Shown here: positions 1 to 5,597 of the stretch, in pieces | How positions within the stretch are numbered: position 1 is the first letter of the stretch | Layout of the letters: each line of letters opens with the position of its first letter | Assembly: GCA_030621975.1 (NCBI GenBank) | Contig: JAUXGQ010000110.1 | Location: forward strand, 1 to 6,227 | Direction: 5' to 3' | DNA: 6,227 nucleotides | Origin: Gammaproteobacteria bacterium | GTDB taxonomy: Bacteria > Pseudomonadota > Gammaproteobacteria > Chromatiales > Chromatiaceae | Made by a program: the position numbers and the translations under genes | The notes under the pieces: generated by a model | Seen by the model: only the letters and a program-made list of their open reading frames with translations | The model's database searches: none | Told to the model about the DNA's origin: nothing

Positions 1-117
1 ATGAAGCCCGGAAATGCCGTGGAGCTCCTGGCGAAACCGGATATCGACGGCGGCTTGATCGGCGGGGCCTCCTTGAAGGCGGACGATTTCCTGGGGATCT
101 GCACGGCGGCTAACTGA
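1..117 (+). CDS. tpiA: Triosephosphate isomerase, C-terminal end (partial)
   Basis: Only the last 38 codons and the TGA stop are present; the 5' part lies left of the window. The ATG at position 1 is an internal Met, not a start. The protein interconverts dihydroxyacetone phosphate and glyceraldehyde 3-phosphate in cytosolic glycolysis and gluconeogenesis. The diagnostic stretch is near residues 14-26 of the fragment: PDIDGGLIGGASL is the conserved C-terminal phosphate-binding loop of TIM barrels, preceded by KPGNA and followed by a terminal helix (KADDFLGICTAAN). The tail ends at the normal place for the family, so this end is intact. secG follows after 34 nt with no terminator between them, which suggests shared transcription. 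tpiA-secG adjacency is common in proteobacteria. The identification is firm despite the short length because the loop motif is almost invariant. Confidence 0.93.
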   Translation: MKPGNAVELLAKPDIDGGLIGGASLKADDFLGICTAAN

Positions 118-151
118 CTAATCGCGCGCAACGAAGAGAATTTAGATTTAG

Positions 152-574
152 ATGCAAACGGTATTAGTGGTTGTTCATATTTTCGTGGCGATGGGGCTGG
201 TCGGGCTGATTCTGATACAGCACGGCAAGGGTGCGGACGCGGGTGCCGCCTTTGGCAGCGGGGCATCCGCCACGGTATTCGGTGCGCGGGGTTCGGCGTC
301 TTTTATGACCCGTGCCACCGCCGGCCTGGCGACGGCCTTTTTTGTCAGCAGTATGACCCTGGGATACTTCGCCAGTCAGACGGGTAAGGAGCCCGGTCTG
401 ATGGATGTTCAGTCGGATGCACCGGTGGCGGTAGAAACGGTGGAGATTGAACCACTCTCCGAGATTCCGCCGGCACCGCCTTCCGGGTCCTTACTGGAGT
501 CGGGTAGCGAAGTCCCTACGCCCGACGGCGAAGTGGGTGCTGACGTACCCGAACCGCCCAAAGTCGCTGAGTGA
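152..574 (+). CDS. secG: Preprotein translocase subunit SecG
   Basis: SecG is the small membrane subunit of the SecYEG translocon and helps SecA-driven export of unfolded proteins across the inner membrane. The 140-residue product has the SecG layout: a first membrane helix at about residues 3-22, the cytoplasmic loop with the signature LIQHGKGADAGAAFGSGAS (about 21-39) and VFGARGS, the FMTR motif at about 51-54, then a second membrane helix at about 55-75. After residue 80 the tail is rich in Pro, Glu and Ser and acidic, with no recognisable domain. It makes the protein about 30 residues longer than E. coli SecG (110 aa), but tails vary widely in this family. The ATG at 152 is chosen because it places the first helix at the N-terminus as in homologues. 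The upstream GAAGAGAA (133-140) is only a weak, distant ribosome site. The stop lies 20 nt before the tRNA gene. Confidence 0.95.
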   Translation: MQTVLVVVHIFVAMGLVGLILIQHGKGADAGAAFGSGASATVFGARGSASFMTRATAGLATAFFVSSMTLGYFASQTGKEPGLMDVQSDAPVAVETVEIEPLSEIPPAPPSGSLLESGSEVPTPDGEVGADVPEPPKVAE

Positions 575-594
575 TATAGATTTAAACTCATTAA

Positions 595-679
595 GCCGAT
601 GTGGTGGAATTGGTAGACACGCCGTCTTGAGGGGGCGGTGGCGCAAGCCGTGCCGGTTCAAATCCGGCCATCGGCACCA
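595..679 (+). tRNA. leuU: tRNA-Leu, anticodon GAG, CCA encoded
   Basis: This 85-nt class II tRNA folds completely. The acceptor stem pairs GCCGATG (595-601) with CATCGGC (669-675), followed by discriminator A676 and an encoded CCA at 677-679. The D-arm region contains GTGG, the loop sequence AATTGGTAGA and the closing CAC. The anticodon stem is CCGTC (622-626) with GGCGG (634-638), including one T-G pair; the loop TTGAGGG gives anticodon GAG at 629-631, reading CUU and CUC leucine codons. A long variable arm (GGC-GCAA-GCC), typical of Leu tRNAs, is followed by the T arm GCCGG-TTCAAAT-CCGGC. It lies 20 nt after secG with no terminator between and just before a strong terminator, so it is probably processed from the secG transcript. 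E. coli leuU, also anticodon GAG, likewise sits next to secG, which supports the symbol. Confidence 0.97.
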
Positions 680-683
680 ATCT

Positions 684-719
684 AAACGGTCTTCCCGGTT
701 CGGGATGACCGTTTTTTTT
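684..719 (+). terminator. Intrinsic (Rho-independent) terminator after tRNA-Leu
   Basis: The sequence forms a long hairpin followed by eight T residues. AAACGGTC (684-691) pairs with GACCGTTT (707-714); after a T/T mismatch (692/706), TCCCG (693-697) pairs with CGGGA (701-705) around a three-base loop. The T run at 712-719 partly overlaps the stem base. This is a textbook terminator that should end the tpiA-secG-tRNA transcript and insulate it from the nuo operon. Confidence 0.92.
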
Positions 720-778
720 ATTTCTCTTTAGTCCATCTAACTTATTGATTCGGCGATAAATACGCTTTCGGGGCGAAC

Positions 779-808
779 TTGACAGCGAGCCGTCAACTGC
801 ACTAAACT
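779..808 (+). promoter_or_regulatory. Candidate sigma70 promoter of the nuo operon
   Basis: A perfect -35 hexamer, TTGACA (779-784), is followed after 18 bp by TAAACT (803-808), which matches four of six bases of the -10 consensus. It lies between the terminator and nuoA, where a promoter is expected, and would give a 5' leader of roughly 55-60 nt. The -35 box is exact; the -10 box and the start point are inferred from sequence only. An imperfect palindrome (779-796) overlaps the -35 box. Confidence 0.55.
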
Positions 809-862
809 TTCTGCCACTTTTCAGCGCGCACGATCACAATAACGAACTGTAGCGCCGGTGGG

Positions 863-868
863 GGAGGT
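863..868 (+). promoter_or_regulatory. Strong Shine-Dalgarno site of nuoA, deciding the start
   Basis: GGAGGT, within a G-rich run (860-867), ends four bases before the ATG at 873. It is near-ideal for a start there. It also lies downstream of the alternative in-frame GTG at 858, so that GTG cannot be the start served by this site. Confidence 0.85.
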
Positions 869-872
869 CAGA

Positions 873-1229
873 ATGCTCGAAAATTATTTGCCGGTCCTGG
901 TGTTTATCGTCATCGGTGCCGTGGTGGGAATAATGTTCAGAGTGCTGGGCTTCATATTGGGCCCCCGTCGCCCGGACAGCGCGAAAGATTCCCCCTACGA
1001 GTGCGGTTTCGAGGCCTTTGAGGATTCGCGCATGAAGTTCGACGTGCGCTTCTACCTCGTGGCGATCCTTTTCATTATCTTCGACCTGGAAATCGCCTTT
1101 CTCTTTCCCTGGGCCGTGGTGCTGGACAAGATCGGCCTGGTCGGGCTGGCGGCCATGACGGTATTTCTCGCAATTCTGGTAATCGGCTTCATCTACGAGT
1201 GGAAGAAGGGGGCGCTGGAATGGGAATAG
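873..1229 (+). CDS. nuoA: NADH-quinone oxidoreductase subunit A
   Basis: NuoA is a small inner-membrane subunit of complex I, near the junction of membrane and peripheral arms beside the quinone channel (homologue of mitochondrial ND3). The 118-residue product has the expected length and three membrane helices, at about residues 5-29, 60-80 and 86-108. The loop between helices 1 and 2 carries the family signature SPYECGFE (about 40-47), with Cys44 matching the conserved ND3-loop cysteine. Helix 2 contains the conserved acidic pair in FDLEIAFLFPW (Asp71, Glu73). The start is ATG 873 rather than the in-frame GTG at 858, because a strong ribosome site lies directly before 873 and homologues begin with a similar M-L-x-N-Y sequence. 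It is the first gene of the operon, and its last 10 nt overlap nuoB, which suggests translational coupling. Confidence 0.96.
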   Translation: MLENYLPVLVFIVIGAVVGIMFRVLGFILGPRRPDSAKDSPYECGFEAFEDSRMKFDVRFYLVAILFIIFDLEIAFLFPWAVVLDKIGLVGLAAMTVFLAILVIGFIYEWKKGALEWE

Positions 1230-1696
1230 AAGGTATCCTCGAGAAGGGTGTGGTAACCACCACCGCCGACAAACTCATCAACTGGGCGCGTACCGGTTCG
1301 CTCTGGCCCATGAGCTTCGGTCTGGCCTGCTGCGCGGTGGAGATGATGCAGGCCGGCGCTTCCCGCTACGATCTGGATCGCTTCGGGATCATCTTCCGGC
1401 CCAGTCCCCGCCAGTCGGATGTCATGATCGTCGCCGGCACCCTGGTGAATAAGATGGCACCGGCCATGCGCAAGGTCTACGATCAGATGTCCGAGCCCCG
1501 TTGGGTGATCTCCATGGGGTCCTGCGCCAACGGTGGCGGCTATTACTACTACTCCTACTCGGTGGTGCGGGGTTGCGACCGCATAGTGCCGGTGGATATC
1601 TACGTGCCGGGCTGTCCGCCCACAGCCGAAGCCCTGCTGTACGGCATTTTCCAGCTACAGAATAAGATCCGGCGTACTAATACGATCGCCCGCTAA
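1220..1696 (+). CDS. nuoB: NADH-quinone oxidoreductase subunit B (cluster N2)
   Basis: NuoB is the peripheral-arm subunit that holds [4Fe-4S] cluster N2, the last iron-sulfur centre before quinone; it packs against NuoD to form the quinone pocket. The 158-residue length is normal. The four N2 ligands are visible: the tandem Cys37-Cys38 in FGLACCAVEMM, Cys102 in MGSCANGGG and Cys132 in YVPGCPPTAEALLYG. A further cysteine (Cys119, in RGCDRIVPVD) is not a ligand. The start is ATG 1220, giving MGIEGIL. An in-frame GTG at 1199 would add seven residues (MEEGGAG) with no counterpart that I know of in the family. AAGGGGG (1206-1212) is a reasonable ribosome site for 1220. The start lies inside the end of nuoA, so the two are probably translationally coupled. 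No defects are seen. Confidence 0.97.
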   Translation: MGIEGILEKGVVTTTADKLINWARTGSLWPMSFGLACCAVEMMQAGASRYDLDRFGIIFRPSPRQSDVMIVAGTLVNKMAPAMRKVYDQMSEPRWVISMGSCANGGGYYYYSYSVVRGCDRIVPVDIYVPGCPPTAEALLYGIFQLQNKIRRTNTIAR

Positions 1697-1706
1697 GGTT
1701 TGTCTT

Positions 1707-2438
1707 ATGCCTGAAATTCAACAGACGACACCTGAAGAGCGCCTCGAGGCCCTGGCGGAAGGCCTGGAAGAGCAGTTCGGGGAGATGGGATGCAGTATCG
1801 TCAGGGCCTATTCGGAGCTGACCATGGTGGTGCCGCGGGACAAGCTCCTGGAGGTGGCCCGCATGCTGCGGGACAAGGGGGAATTCGCCTTCGCCGAGTT
1901 GATGGATGTGTGCGGGGTGGATTACTCCGCCTACGGCCGTTCCGAATGGGTGACCGATGCGGCAACCGATACAGGTTTCGGCCGCGGTGTCGAAAGGGAG
2001 ATCAACATCGAAACGACGGTCTCGGACCGGTTTGCGGCCGTCTATCACCTCCTCTCGGTCATCCGCAACACTCGCCTGCGCGTCAAAGTGTTTGCCGGTT
2101 CCGAGCCACCCATGGTGCCTTCCGTGATAGAGATCTGGAGTTCCGCCAACTGGTTCGAACGGGAGGCCTTCGATCTGTTCGGCATCCTGTTCGAAGGACA
2201 TCCCGATCTGCGACGCATCCTCACGGACTACGGCTTCGTGGGCCACCCGTTCCGCAAGGATTTTCCCCTCATCGGACAGGTCGAGATGCGTTACGATCCG
2301 GAGAAACAGCGCGTGATCTATGAGCCGGTGGCCATAGAAGCCCGCACCCTCGTGCCGCGGGTAATCCGAGAGGACAATCGTTACGAATCCGGCCAAGCTG
2401 CCGGAACCGATCAAGACCGGGATGCCGCCGATGCCTGA
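1707..2438 (+). CDS. nuoC: NADH-quinone oxidoreductase subunit C (30 kDa type)
   Basis: NuoC is a structural subunit of the connecting module of complex I, bound to NuoD, with no cofactor of its own. The 243-residue product belongs to the complex I 30-kDa subunit family. Its most diagnostic part is residues 149-196: WFEREAFDLFGILFEGHP, RRILTDYGFVGHPFRKDFPL and VEMRYDPE, followed by YEPV and VPRVIREDNRY. Residues 81-106 form a less conserved insert-like stretch between DYSAYGRSEW and the RFAAVYHLLS strand. The last 15 or so residues are an acidic, unconserved tail. The gene is separate from nuoD, unlike the nuoCD fusion of enteric bacteria. It starts 10 nt after nuoB with AAGG at 1695-1698 as a modest ribosome site, and its last 8 nt overlap the nuoD start. 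No frame damage is seen. Confidence 0.96.
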   Translation: MPEIQQTTPEERLEALAEGLEEQFGEMGCSIVRAYSELTMVVPRDKLLEVARMLRDKGEFAFAELMDVCGVDYSAYGRSEWVTDAATDTGFGRGVEREINIETTVSDRFAAVYHLLSVIRNTRLRVKVFAGSEPPMVPSVIEIWSSANWFEREAFDLFGILFEGHPDLRRILTDYGFVGHPFRKDFPLIGQVEMRYDPEKQRVIYEPVAIEARTLVPRVIREDNRYESGQAAGTDQDRDAADA

Positions 2439-2616
2439 TATCCGAAATTTCACCATGAACTTCGGCCCCCAGCATCCCGCCGCCCATGGTGTGCTGCGTC
2501 TGGTGCTGGAACTGGACGGCGAGGTGATCGAAAGGGCAGACCCCCACATCGGGCTGCTGCACCGGGCGACCGAAAAGCTGGCCGAGAGCAAGCCGTTCAA
2601 CCAGAGCATCGGTTAA
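2431..2616 (+). CDS. nuoD: NuoD N-terminal segment (61 aa, ends at the frameshift)
   Basis: This open segment encodes the beta-rich N-terminal part of NuoD: FTMNFGPQHPAAHGVLRLVL (about residues 7-26), then DPHIGLLHRATEKL (about 37-50) and NQSIG at the end. His19, in PAAHG, aligns with the quinone-contacting His38 of Thermus Nqo4. The start is ATG 2431, overlapping the end of nuoC by 8 nt; an in-frame ATG at 2422 would add three residues (MPP). Neither has a convincing ribosome site, so coupling to nuoC translation is likely. TAA at 2614-2616 ends the frame in the middle of a conserved block, and its last base is the first base of the next ATG. Alone, this piece would lack most of the protein and could not act as NuoD. 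Confidence 0.8.
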   Translation: MPDIRNFTMNFGPQHPAAHGVLRLVLELDGEVIERADPHIGLLHRATEKLAESKPFNQSIG

Positions 2617-3683
2617 TGGACCGCCTCGATTACATGTCCATGATGTGTAACGAACACGGCTATGTGAACGCCATCGAGAAACTCCTGGGCATCGAGGCGC
2701 CGTTGCGCGCCCAGTACATCCGCACCATGTTCGACGAGATCACCCGTCTCCTGAACCACCTGCTGTGGCTGGGGACCCATGGCCTGGACGTGGGGGCGAT
2801 GACCATCTTCCTGTACTGTTTTCGGGAGCGGGAGGATCTCCTGGATTGCTACGAGGCGGTCACGGGGGCGCGGCTGCACGCAACCTATTACCGCCCGGGT
2901 GGCGTCTACCGGGATCTCCCGGACAGTATGCCCCAATACCGCATCTCCAGCCGCCGCTCCGAGGCGGAGCTTGCACGGCGCAACGAGAACCGCCAGGGTT
3001 CGCTGCTGGATTTCATCGAAGGTTTCACCCAGCGATTTCCCAAGTACGTGGATGAATACGAGACCCTGTTGACGAACAACAGGATCTGGAAGCAGCGCAC
3101 CGTGGGGATCGGTGTGGTGTCCCCGGAGCGGGCCACGCAGCTGGGTTTTTCGGGCCCCATGCTGCGGGGATCCGGTTTCGCCTGGGACCTGCGCAAAAAG
3201 CAGCCCTATGCAGCCTATGACCGGGTGGATTTCGATATCCCGGTGGGTGTCAACGGCGACTGCTATGACCGTTACCTGGTGCGCGTCGAGGAGATGCGCC
3301 AGTCCAACCGCATCATCAAACAGTGCGTCGATTGGTTGCGGGCCAATCCGGGTCCGGTGATGATCTCGGACCACAAGGTCGCGCCCCCCAAACGGGCGGA
3401 AATGAAAGAAGACATGGAGGCGTTGATCCACCACTTCAAGCTGTTCACCGAAGGTTACTGCGCACCGCCCGGCGAGGTGTATTCGGCGGTGGAAGCGCCC
3501 AAAGGCGAGTTTGGGGTCTATCTGATCTCCGACGGGGCCAACAAGCCCTACCGGGTGAAGATCCGGGCGCCCGGATTTGCTCATTTATCGGCCATGGACG
3601 AGATGGTGAAAGGGCATATGTTGGCGGACGTGGTGGCCGTGATCGGTACCATGGACGTCGTATTCGGGGAGATCGACCGCTGA
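2616..3683 (+). CDS. nuoD: NuoD C-terminal segment (355 aa)
   Basis: This segment carries about 85% of the 49-kDa subunit of complex I. It begins MDRLDYMSMMCNEHGY; Tyr6 here (Tyr68 of the restored protein) matches Tyr87 of Thermus Nqo4, the second quinone-contacting residue. Later landmarks are VFDEITRLLNHLLW-like text (MFDEITRLLNHLLWLGTH), REREDLLDCYEAVTGARLH, YYRPGGVYRDLP, LLTNNRIWKQRTVGIGVV, FSGPMLRGSGFAWDLRK, GDCYDRYLVRVEEMRQS, PPKRAEMKEDME, IHHFKLFTEGY, VEAPKGEFGVYLISDG and the normal C-terminus VFGEIDR. Its ATG is the internal Met63 of normal NuoD, so any annotation treating it as a full gene start would be misleading. The ATG overlaps the preceding TAA (TAATG), an arrangement that can allow termination-reinitiation; only a weak AGAG (2603-2606) lies upstream. 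Confidence 0.85.
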   Translation: MDRLDYMSMMCNEHGYVNAIEKLLGIEAPLRAQYIRTMFDEITRLLNHLLWLGTHGLDVGAMTIFLYCFREREDLLDCYEAVTGARLHATYYRPGGVYRDLPDSMPQYRISSRRSEAELARRNENRQGSLLDFIEGFTQRFPKYVDEYETLLTNNRIWKQRTVGIGVVSPERATQLGFSGPMLRGSGFAWDLRKKQPYAAYDRVDFDIPVGVNGDCYDRYLVRVEEMRQSNRIIKQCVDWLRANPGPVMISDHKVAPPKRAEMKEDMEALIHHFKLFTEGYCAPPGEVYSAVEAPKGEFGVYLISDGANKPYRVKIRAPGFAHLSAMDEMVKGHMLADVVAVIGTMDVVFGEIDR

Positions 3684-3744
3684 CAGGCAGGGGCCGGTTT
3701 GCTGGGTCTGCTTGTTCGGTTTCTGAGTTGGACTAAGGACATTT

Positions 3745-3765
3745 GTGGTAGAGCGCCAGACATAA
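3745..3765 (+). promoter_or_regulatory. Possible six-codon leader ORF before nuoE
   Basis: TAAGGA (3734-3739) is the best Shine-Dalgarno match near nuoE, but it lies 32 nt before the nuoE ATG, too far to serve it directly. Five bases after it is GTG 3745, which opens GTG GTA GAG CGC CAG ACA TAA (V-V-E-R-Q-T) in the same frame as nuoE. Its stop ends 6 nt before the nuoE ATG. It could set up reinitiation at nuoE or be chance. This rests on pattern alone. Confidence 0.25.
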
Positions 3766-3771
3766 AAAAAC

Positions 3772-4281
3772 ATGAATAGCGTACTTGAACCCCGCACCAA
3801 AGAAGATCTATTCGCACCGGAGATCAGAGCCGAGATAGACGAGTGGATTGCCAAGTATCCCCCTGAATGGAAACAGTCCGCGGTCATGGCGGCGCTGCGC
3901 ATCGTTCAGGACGCCAACGGGGGCTGGCTCAGCAACGAGTCGATGGACGATGTGGCCGCGTATCTGGATATGCCGCCGATCGCGGTGTACGAGGTCGCCA
4001 CCTTCTATTCCATGTATGAGCTGAAACCGGTGGGCAAACACAAGATCTGTGTCTGCACCAACGTGTCCTGCATGATCAATGACGTGGATAAGCTGGTCGA
4101 GCATCTGGAAGAACGGCTCGACGTCAAGATGGGCGGGACCACCGAGGACGGGAAGTTCACCCTCAAGGAAGTGGAGTGCCTGGGGGCCTGTGGCGGCGCG
4201 CCGATGATGCAGATCGGCAGACAGTATTACGAGAGCCTGACCCCTGAACTCATAGACTCCATATTGGATGGGCTGGAATAA
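3772..4281 (+). CDS. nuoE: NADH-quinone oxidoreductase subunit E (cluster N1a)
   Basis: NuoE (24-kDa subunit, thioredoxin-like fold) sits beside NuoF in the NADH-oxidising module and binds the [2Fe-2S] cluster N1a. The 169-residue product is of normal length. The helical N-terminal half includes EIDEWIAKYPPEWKQSAVM and the conserved MPPIAVYEVATFYSMYEL (about 67-84). The N1a ligands follow the family spacing C-x4-C and C-x3-C: Cys95 and Cys100 in VCTNVSC, then Cys136 and Cys140 in ECLGACGGAPMM. ATG 3772 is the only sensible start; the frame is closed upstream by TAA at 3763-3765. Its immediate upstream sequence is a run of seven A residues with no ribosome site. The 88-nt gap before it is the largest within this part of the operon. 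The gene ends 7 nt before the chosen nuoF start. Confidence 0.96.
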   Translation: MNSVLEPRTKEDLFAPEIRAEIDEWIAKYPPEWKQSAVMAALRIVQDANGGWLSNESMDDVAAYLDMPPIAVYEVATFYSMYELKPVGKHKICVCTNVSCMINDVDKLVEHLEERLDVKMGGTTEDGKFTLKEVECLGACGGAPMMQIGRQYYESLTPELIDSILDGLE

Positions 4282-4288
4282 AACCGAC

Positions 4289-5566
4289 ATGGCCAACGAA
4301 GTCTGTTTTCGCACCCTGGAACTCGATCGCCCCTGGCTTCTGGAACAGTATCGGAGCCGCGGTGGCTATGAGACCCTGACCCGGGTGCTCAAAGAAAAGG
4401 TCGACCCGGCGGAGATCGTCGAGGAGCTGAAGGCCTCCGGTCTGCGCGGGCGCGGTGGCGCCGGTTTTCCCACCGGCCTGAAATGGAGTTTTATCTCCCG
4501 CAACGCCCCCGGGCAAAAGTACATCGTGTGCAACTCGGACGAGGGGGAGCCGGGGACATTCAAAGATCGCGACATCCTGCGCTACAACCCCCATGCCGTG
4601 ATAGAAGGCATGGTGATCGCCGGCTATGCCGTGGGCGCCACCGCCGGTTACAACTATATCAGGGGTGAGTTCTGGGAACCCTATGAACGTTTCGAGGGGG
4701 CATTGAAAGAAGCCCGCGAGGCGGGGTTTCTGGGCAAGAACATCCTGGGTTCGGGTGCCGATTTCGAGTTGCATACACATCTCGGTGCGGGGGCCTATAT
4801 CTGCGGCGAGGAAACCGGGCTGCTGGAATCCCTCGAGGGCAAGAAGGGCCAGCCCCGATTCAAACCGCCGTTTCCCGCGCATTTCGGGCTCTACGGTCGC
4901 CCCACCATCATCAACAATACCGAAACCCTGGCCTCGGTGCCGGATATCCTGCGCAACGGCGGTGCCTGGTTCCGGGACATCGGGGTGGAGAACAGCGGCG
5001 GGCCAAAACTGTTTTCCGTGTCCGGTAATGTCAACAAACCGGGCAACTACGAGATCCCCATGGGTACGCCTTTCGCGAAGCTGCTGGAGATGGCCGGGGG
5101 TATGAAAGACGGCCGCCCGCTCAAGGCGGTGATCCCCGGCGGTTCATCGGCGCCGGTGATCCCGGGCGATATGATGATGGATCTGACCATGGACTACGAC
5201 TGCATCGCCCGGGCGGGGTCCATGCTGGGGTCAGGGGCGGTGATCCTGATTGACGATCGCCACTGCATGGTCAGGGTGCTGGAGCGCATGGCCTACTTCT
5301 ATTACGAAGAGTCCTGCGGCCAATGCACCCCCTGCCGGGAAGGCACGGGCTGGATGTACCGGGTGATTCACCGCATCGAGACCGGCGAGGGCAGGCAGGA
5401 GGATCTGGATCTTCTGGACGACGTGGCCGCCAGGATCCAGGGCCGTACCATTTGTGCCCTGGGCGATGCGGCCGCCATGCCGGTGGCCGGTATGCTCAAG
5501 CACTACCGGGATGAATTTCAATATCACATCGATCACAGGAAATGCCTGGTCGGGTCGGGTTCCTGA
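4289..5566 (+). CDS. nuoF: NADH-quinone oxidoreductase subunit F (NADH/FMN site, cluster N3)
   Basis: NuoF (51-kDa subunit) oxidises NADH: it binds NADH and FMN and passes electrons to [4Fe-4S] cluster N3. The product is 425 residues, normal for the family. The glycine-rich nucleotide loop is at residues 54-66 (GRGGAGFPTGLKW); the FMN-binding NSDEGEPGTFKDR is at 82-94; YIRGE at 123-127; GAYICGEETGLLESLEG at 168-184; and NNTETLASVP at 209-218. The N3 ligands are Cys343, Cys346 and Cys349 in SCGQCTPCREGTGW, and Cys389 in TICALGDAAA. ATG 4289 (MANEVCF) is preferred over in-frame ATG 4268, which would add seven residues and overlap nuoE by 14 nt without a ribosome site. The preference is moderate because only a weak GGA (4275-4277) precedes 4289. 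It follows nuoE by 7 nt. No damage is seen. Confidence 0.96.
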   Translation: MANEVCFRTLELDRPWLLEQYRSRGGYETLTRVLKEKVDPAEIVEELKASGLRGRGGAGFPTGLKWSFISRNAPGQKYIVCNSDEGEPGTFKDRDILRYNPHAVIEGMVIAGYAVGATAGYNYIRGEFWEPYERFEGALKEAREAGFLGKNILGSGADFELHTHLGAGAYICGEETGLLESLEGKKGQPRFKPPFPAHFGLYGRPTIINNTETLASVPDILRNGGAWFRDIGVENSGGPKLFSVSGNVNKPGNYEIPMGTPFAKLLEMAGGMKDGRPLKAVIPGGSSAPVIPGDMMMDLTMDYDCIARAGSMLGSGAVILIDDRHCMVRVLERMAYFYYEESCGQCTPCREGTGWMYRVIHRIETGEGRQEDLDLLDDVAARIQGRTICALGDAAAMPVAGMLKHYRDEFQYHIDHRKCLVGSGS

Positions 5567-5597
5567 TCGAAGCAAAGGTCGCTAGAGACGATTGACG

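Larger units (their letters stand above)
2431..3683 (+). pseudogene. nuoD: nuoD with a single frameshift (whole locus)
   Basis: NuoD (49-kDa subunit) forms most of the quinone-binding pocket of complex I next to cluster N2. Joining frame +1 (2431-2613) with the frame starting at 2616 gives a complete NuoD if one base is restored. The 61 N-terminal residues, one missing Tyr and 355 C-terminal residues make 417 residues, the usual length of unfused NuoD. Homologues read Tyr-Met-Asp-Arg-Leu-Asp-Tyr here; the DNA reads GGT TAA TGG AC, where GGT TAC (or TAT) ATG GAC is expected. The rest of the protein looks normal and well conserved. It is listed as a pseudogene because the frame is broken as given. 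A sequencing or assembly error, a recent mutation or a functional two-piece gene cannot be told apart from the sequence. The two open segments are also listed separately. Confidence 0.8.

Noticed and set aside
141..154. Short tandem TTTAGATTTAGA repeat before secG
   Set aside because: Only two 6-bp copies, just before the start codon; too short to treat as a meaningful repeat.
447..731. A + strand 94-codon open frame running from secG through the tRNA
   Set aside because: It crosses the tRNA gene and the terminator hairpin, which are firmly supported, and lies out of frame inside secG.
745..760. FNR/ANR-like site (TTGAT at 745-749) in the nuo control region
   Set aside because: Only the left half-site is present. 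The right half ATCAA is absent at the required 4-bp spacing.
831..840. CRP-like half-site TCACA upstream of nuoA
   Set aside because: The partner TGTGA is not found 6 bp upstream (AGCGC there instead), so this is a chance half-site.
2600..2620. Programmed -1 ribosomal frameshift joining the two nuoD frames
   Set aside because: A -1 shift at GGT TAA would need GGT-decoding tRNA to re-pair with CGG. There is no X-XXY-YYZ slippery heptamer, no obvious downstream structure, and the product would carry Leu in place of the conserved Tyr.
1677..3584. Two long antisense open frames (about 310 and 323 codons) opposite nuoC and nuoD
   Set aside because: They lie wholly opposite strongly conserved genes in GC-rich DNA, their translations are low-complexity, rich in His, Arg and Gly and match no family I know, and they have no sensible start or ribosome context. 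They are shadows of codon bias.
4250..4882. Antisense open frame of about 210 codons opposite nuoF (and a similar one at 5610-6158 opposite nuoG)
   Set aside because: Same reasoning: the sense strand encodes clear NuoF and NuoG motifs throughout, and the antisense products have no recognisable domain.
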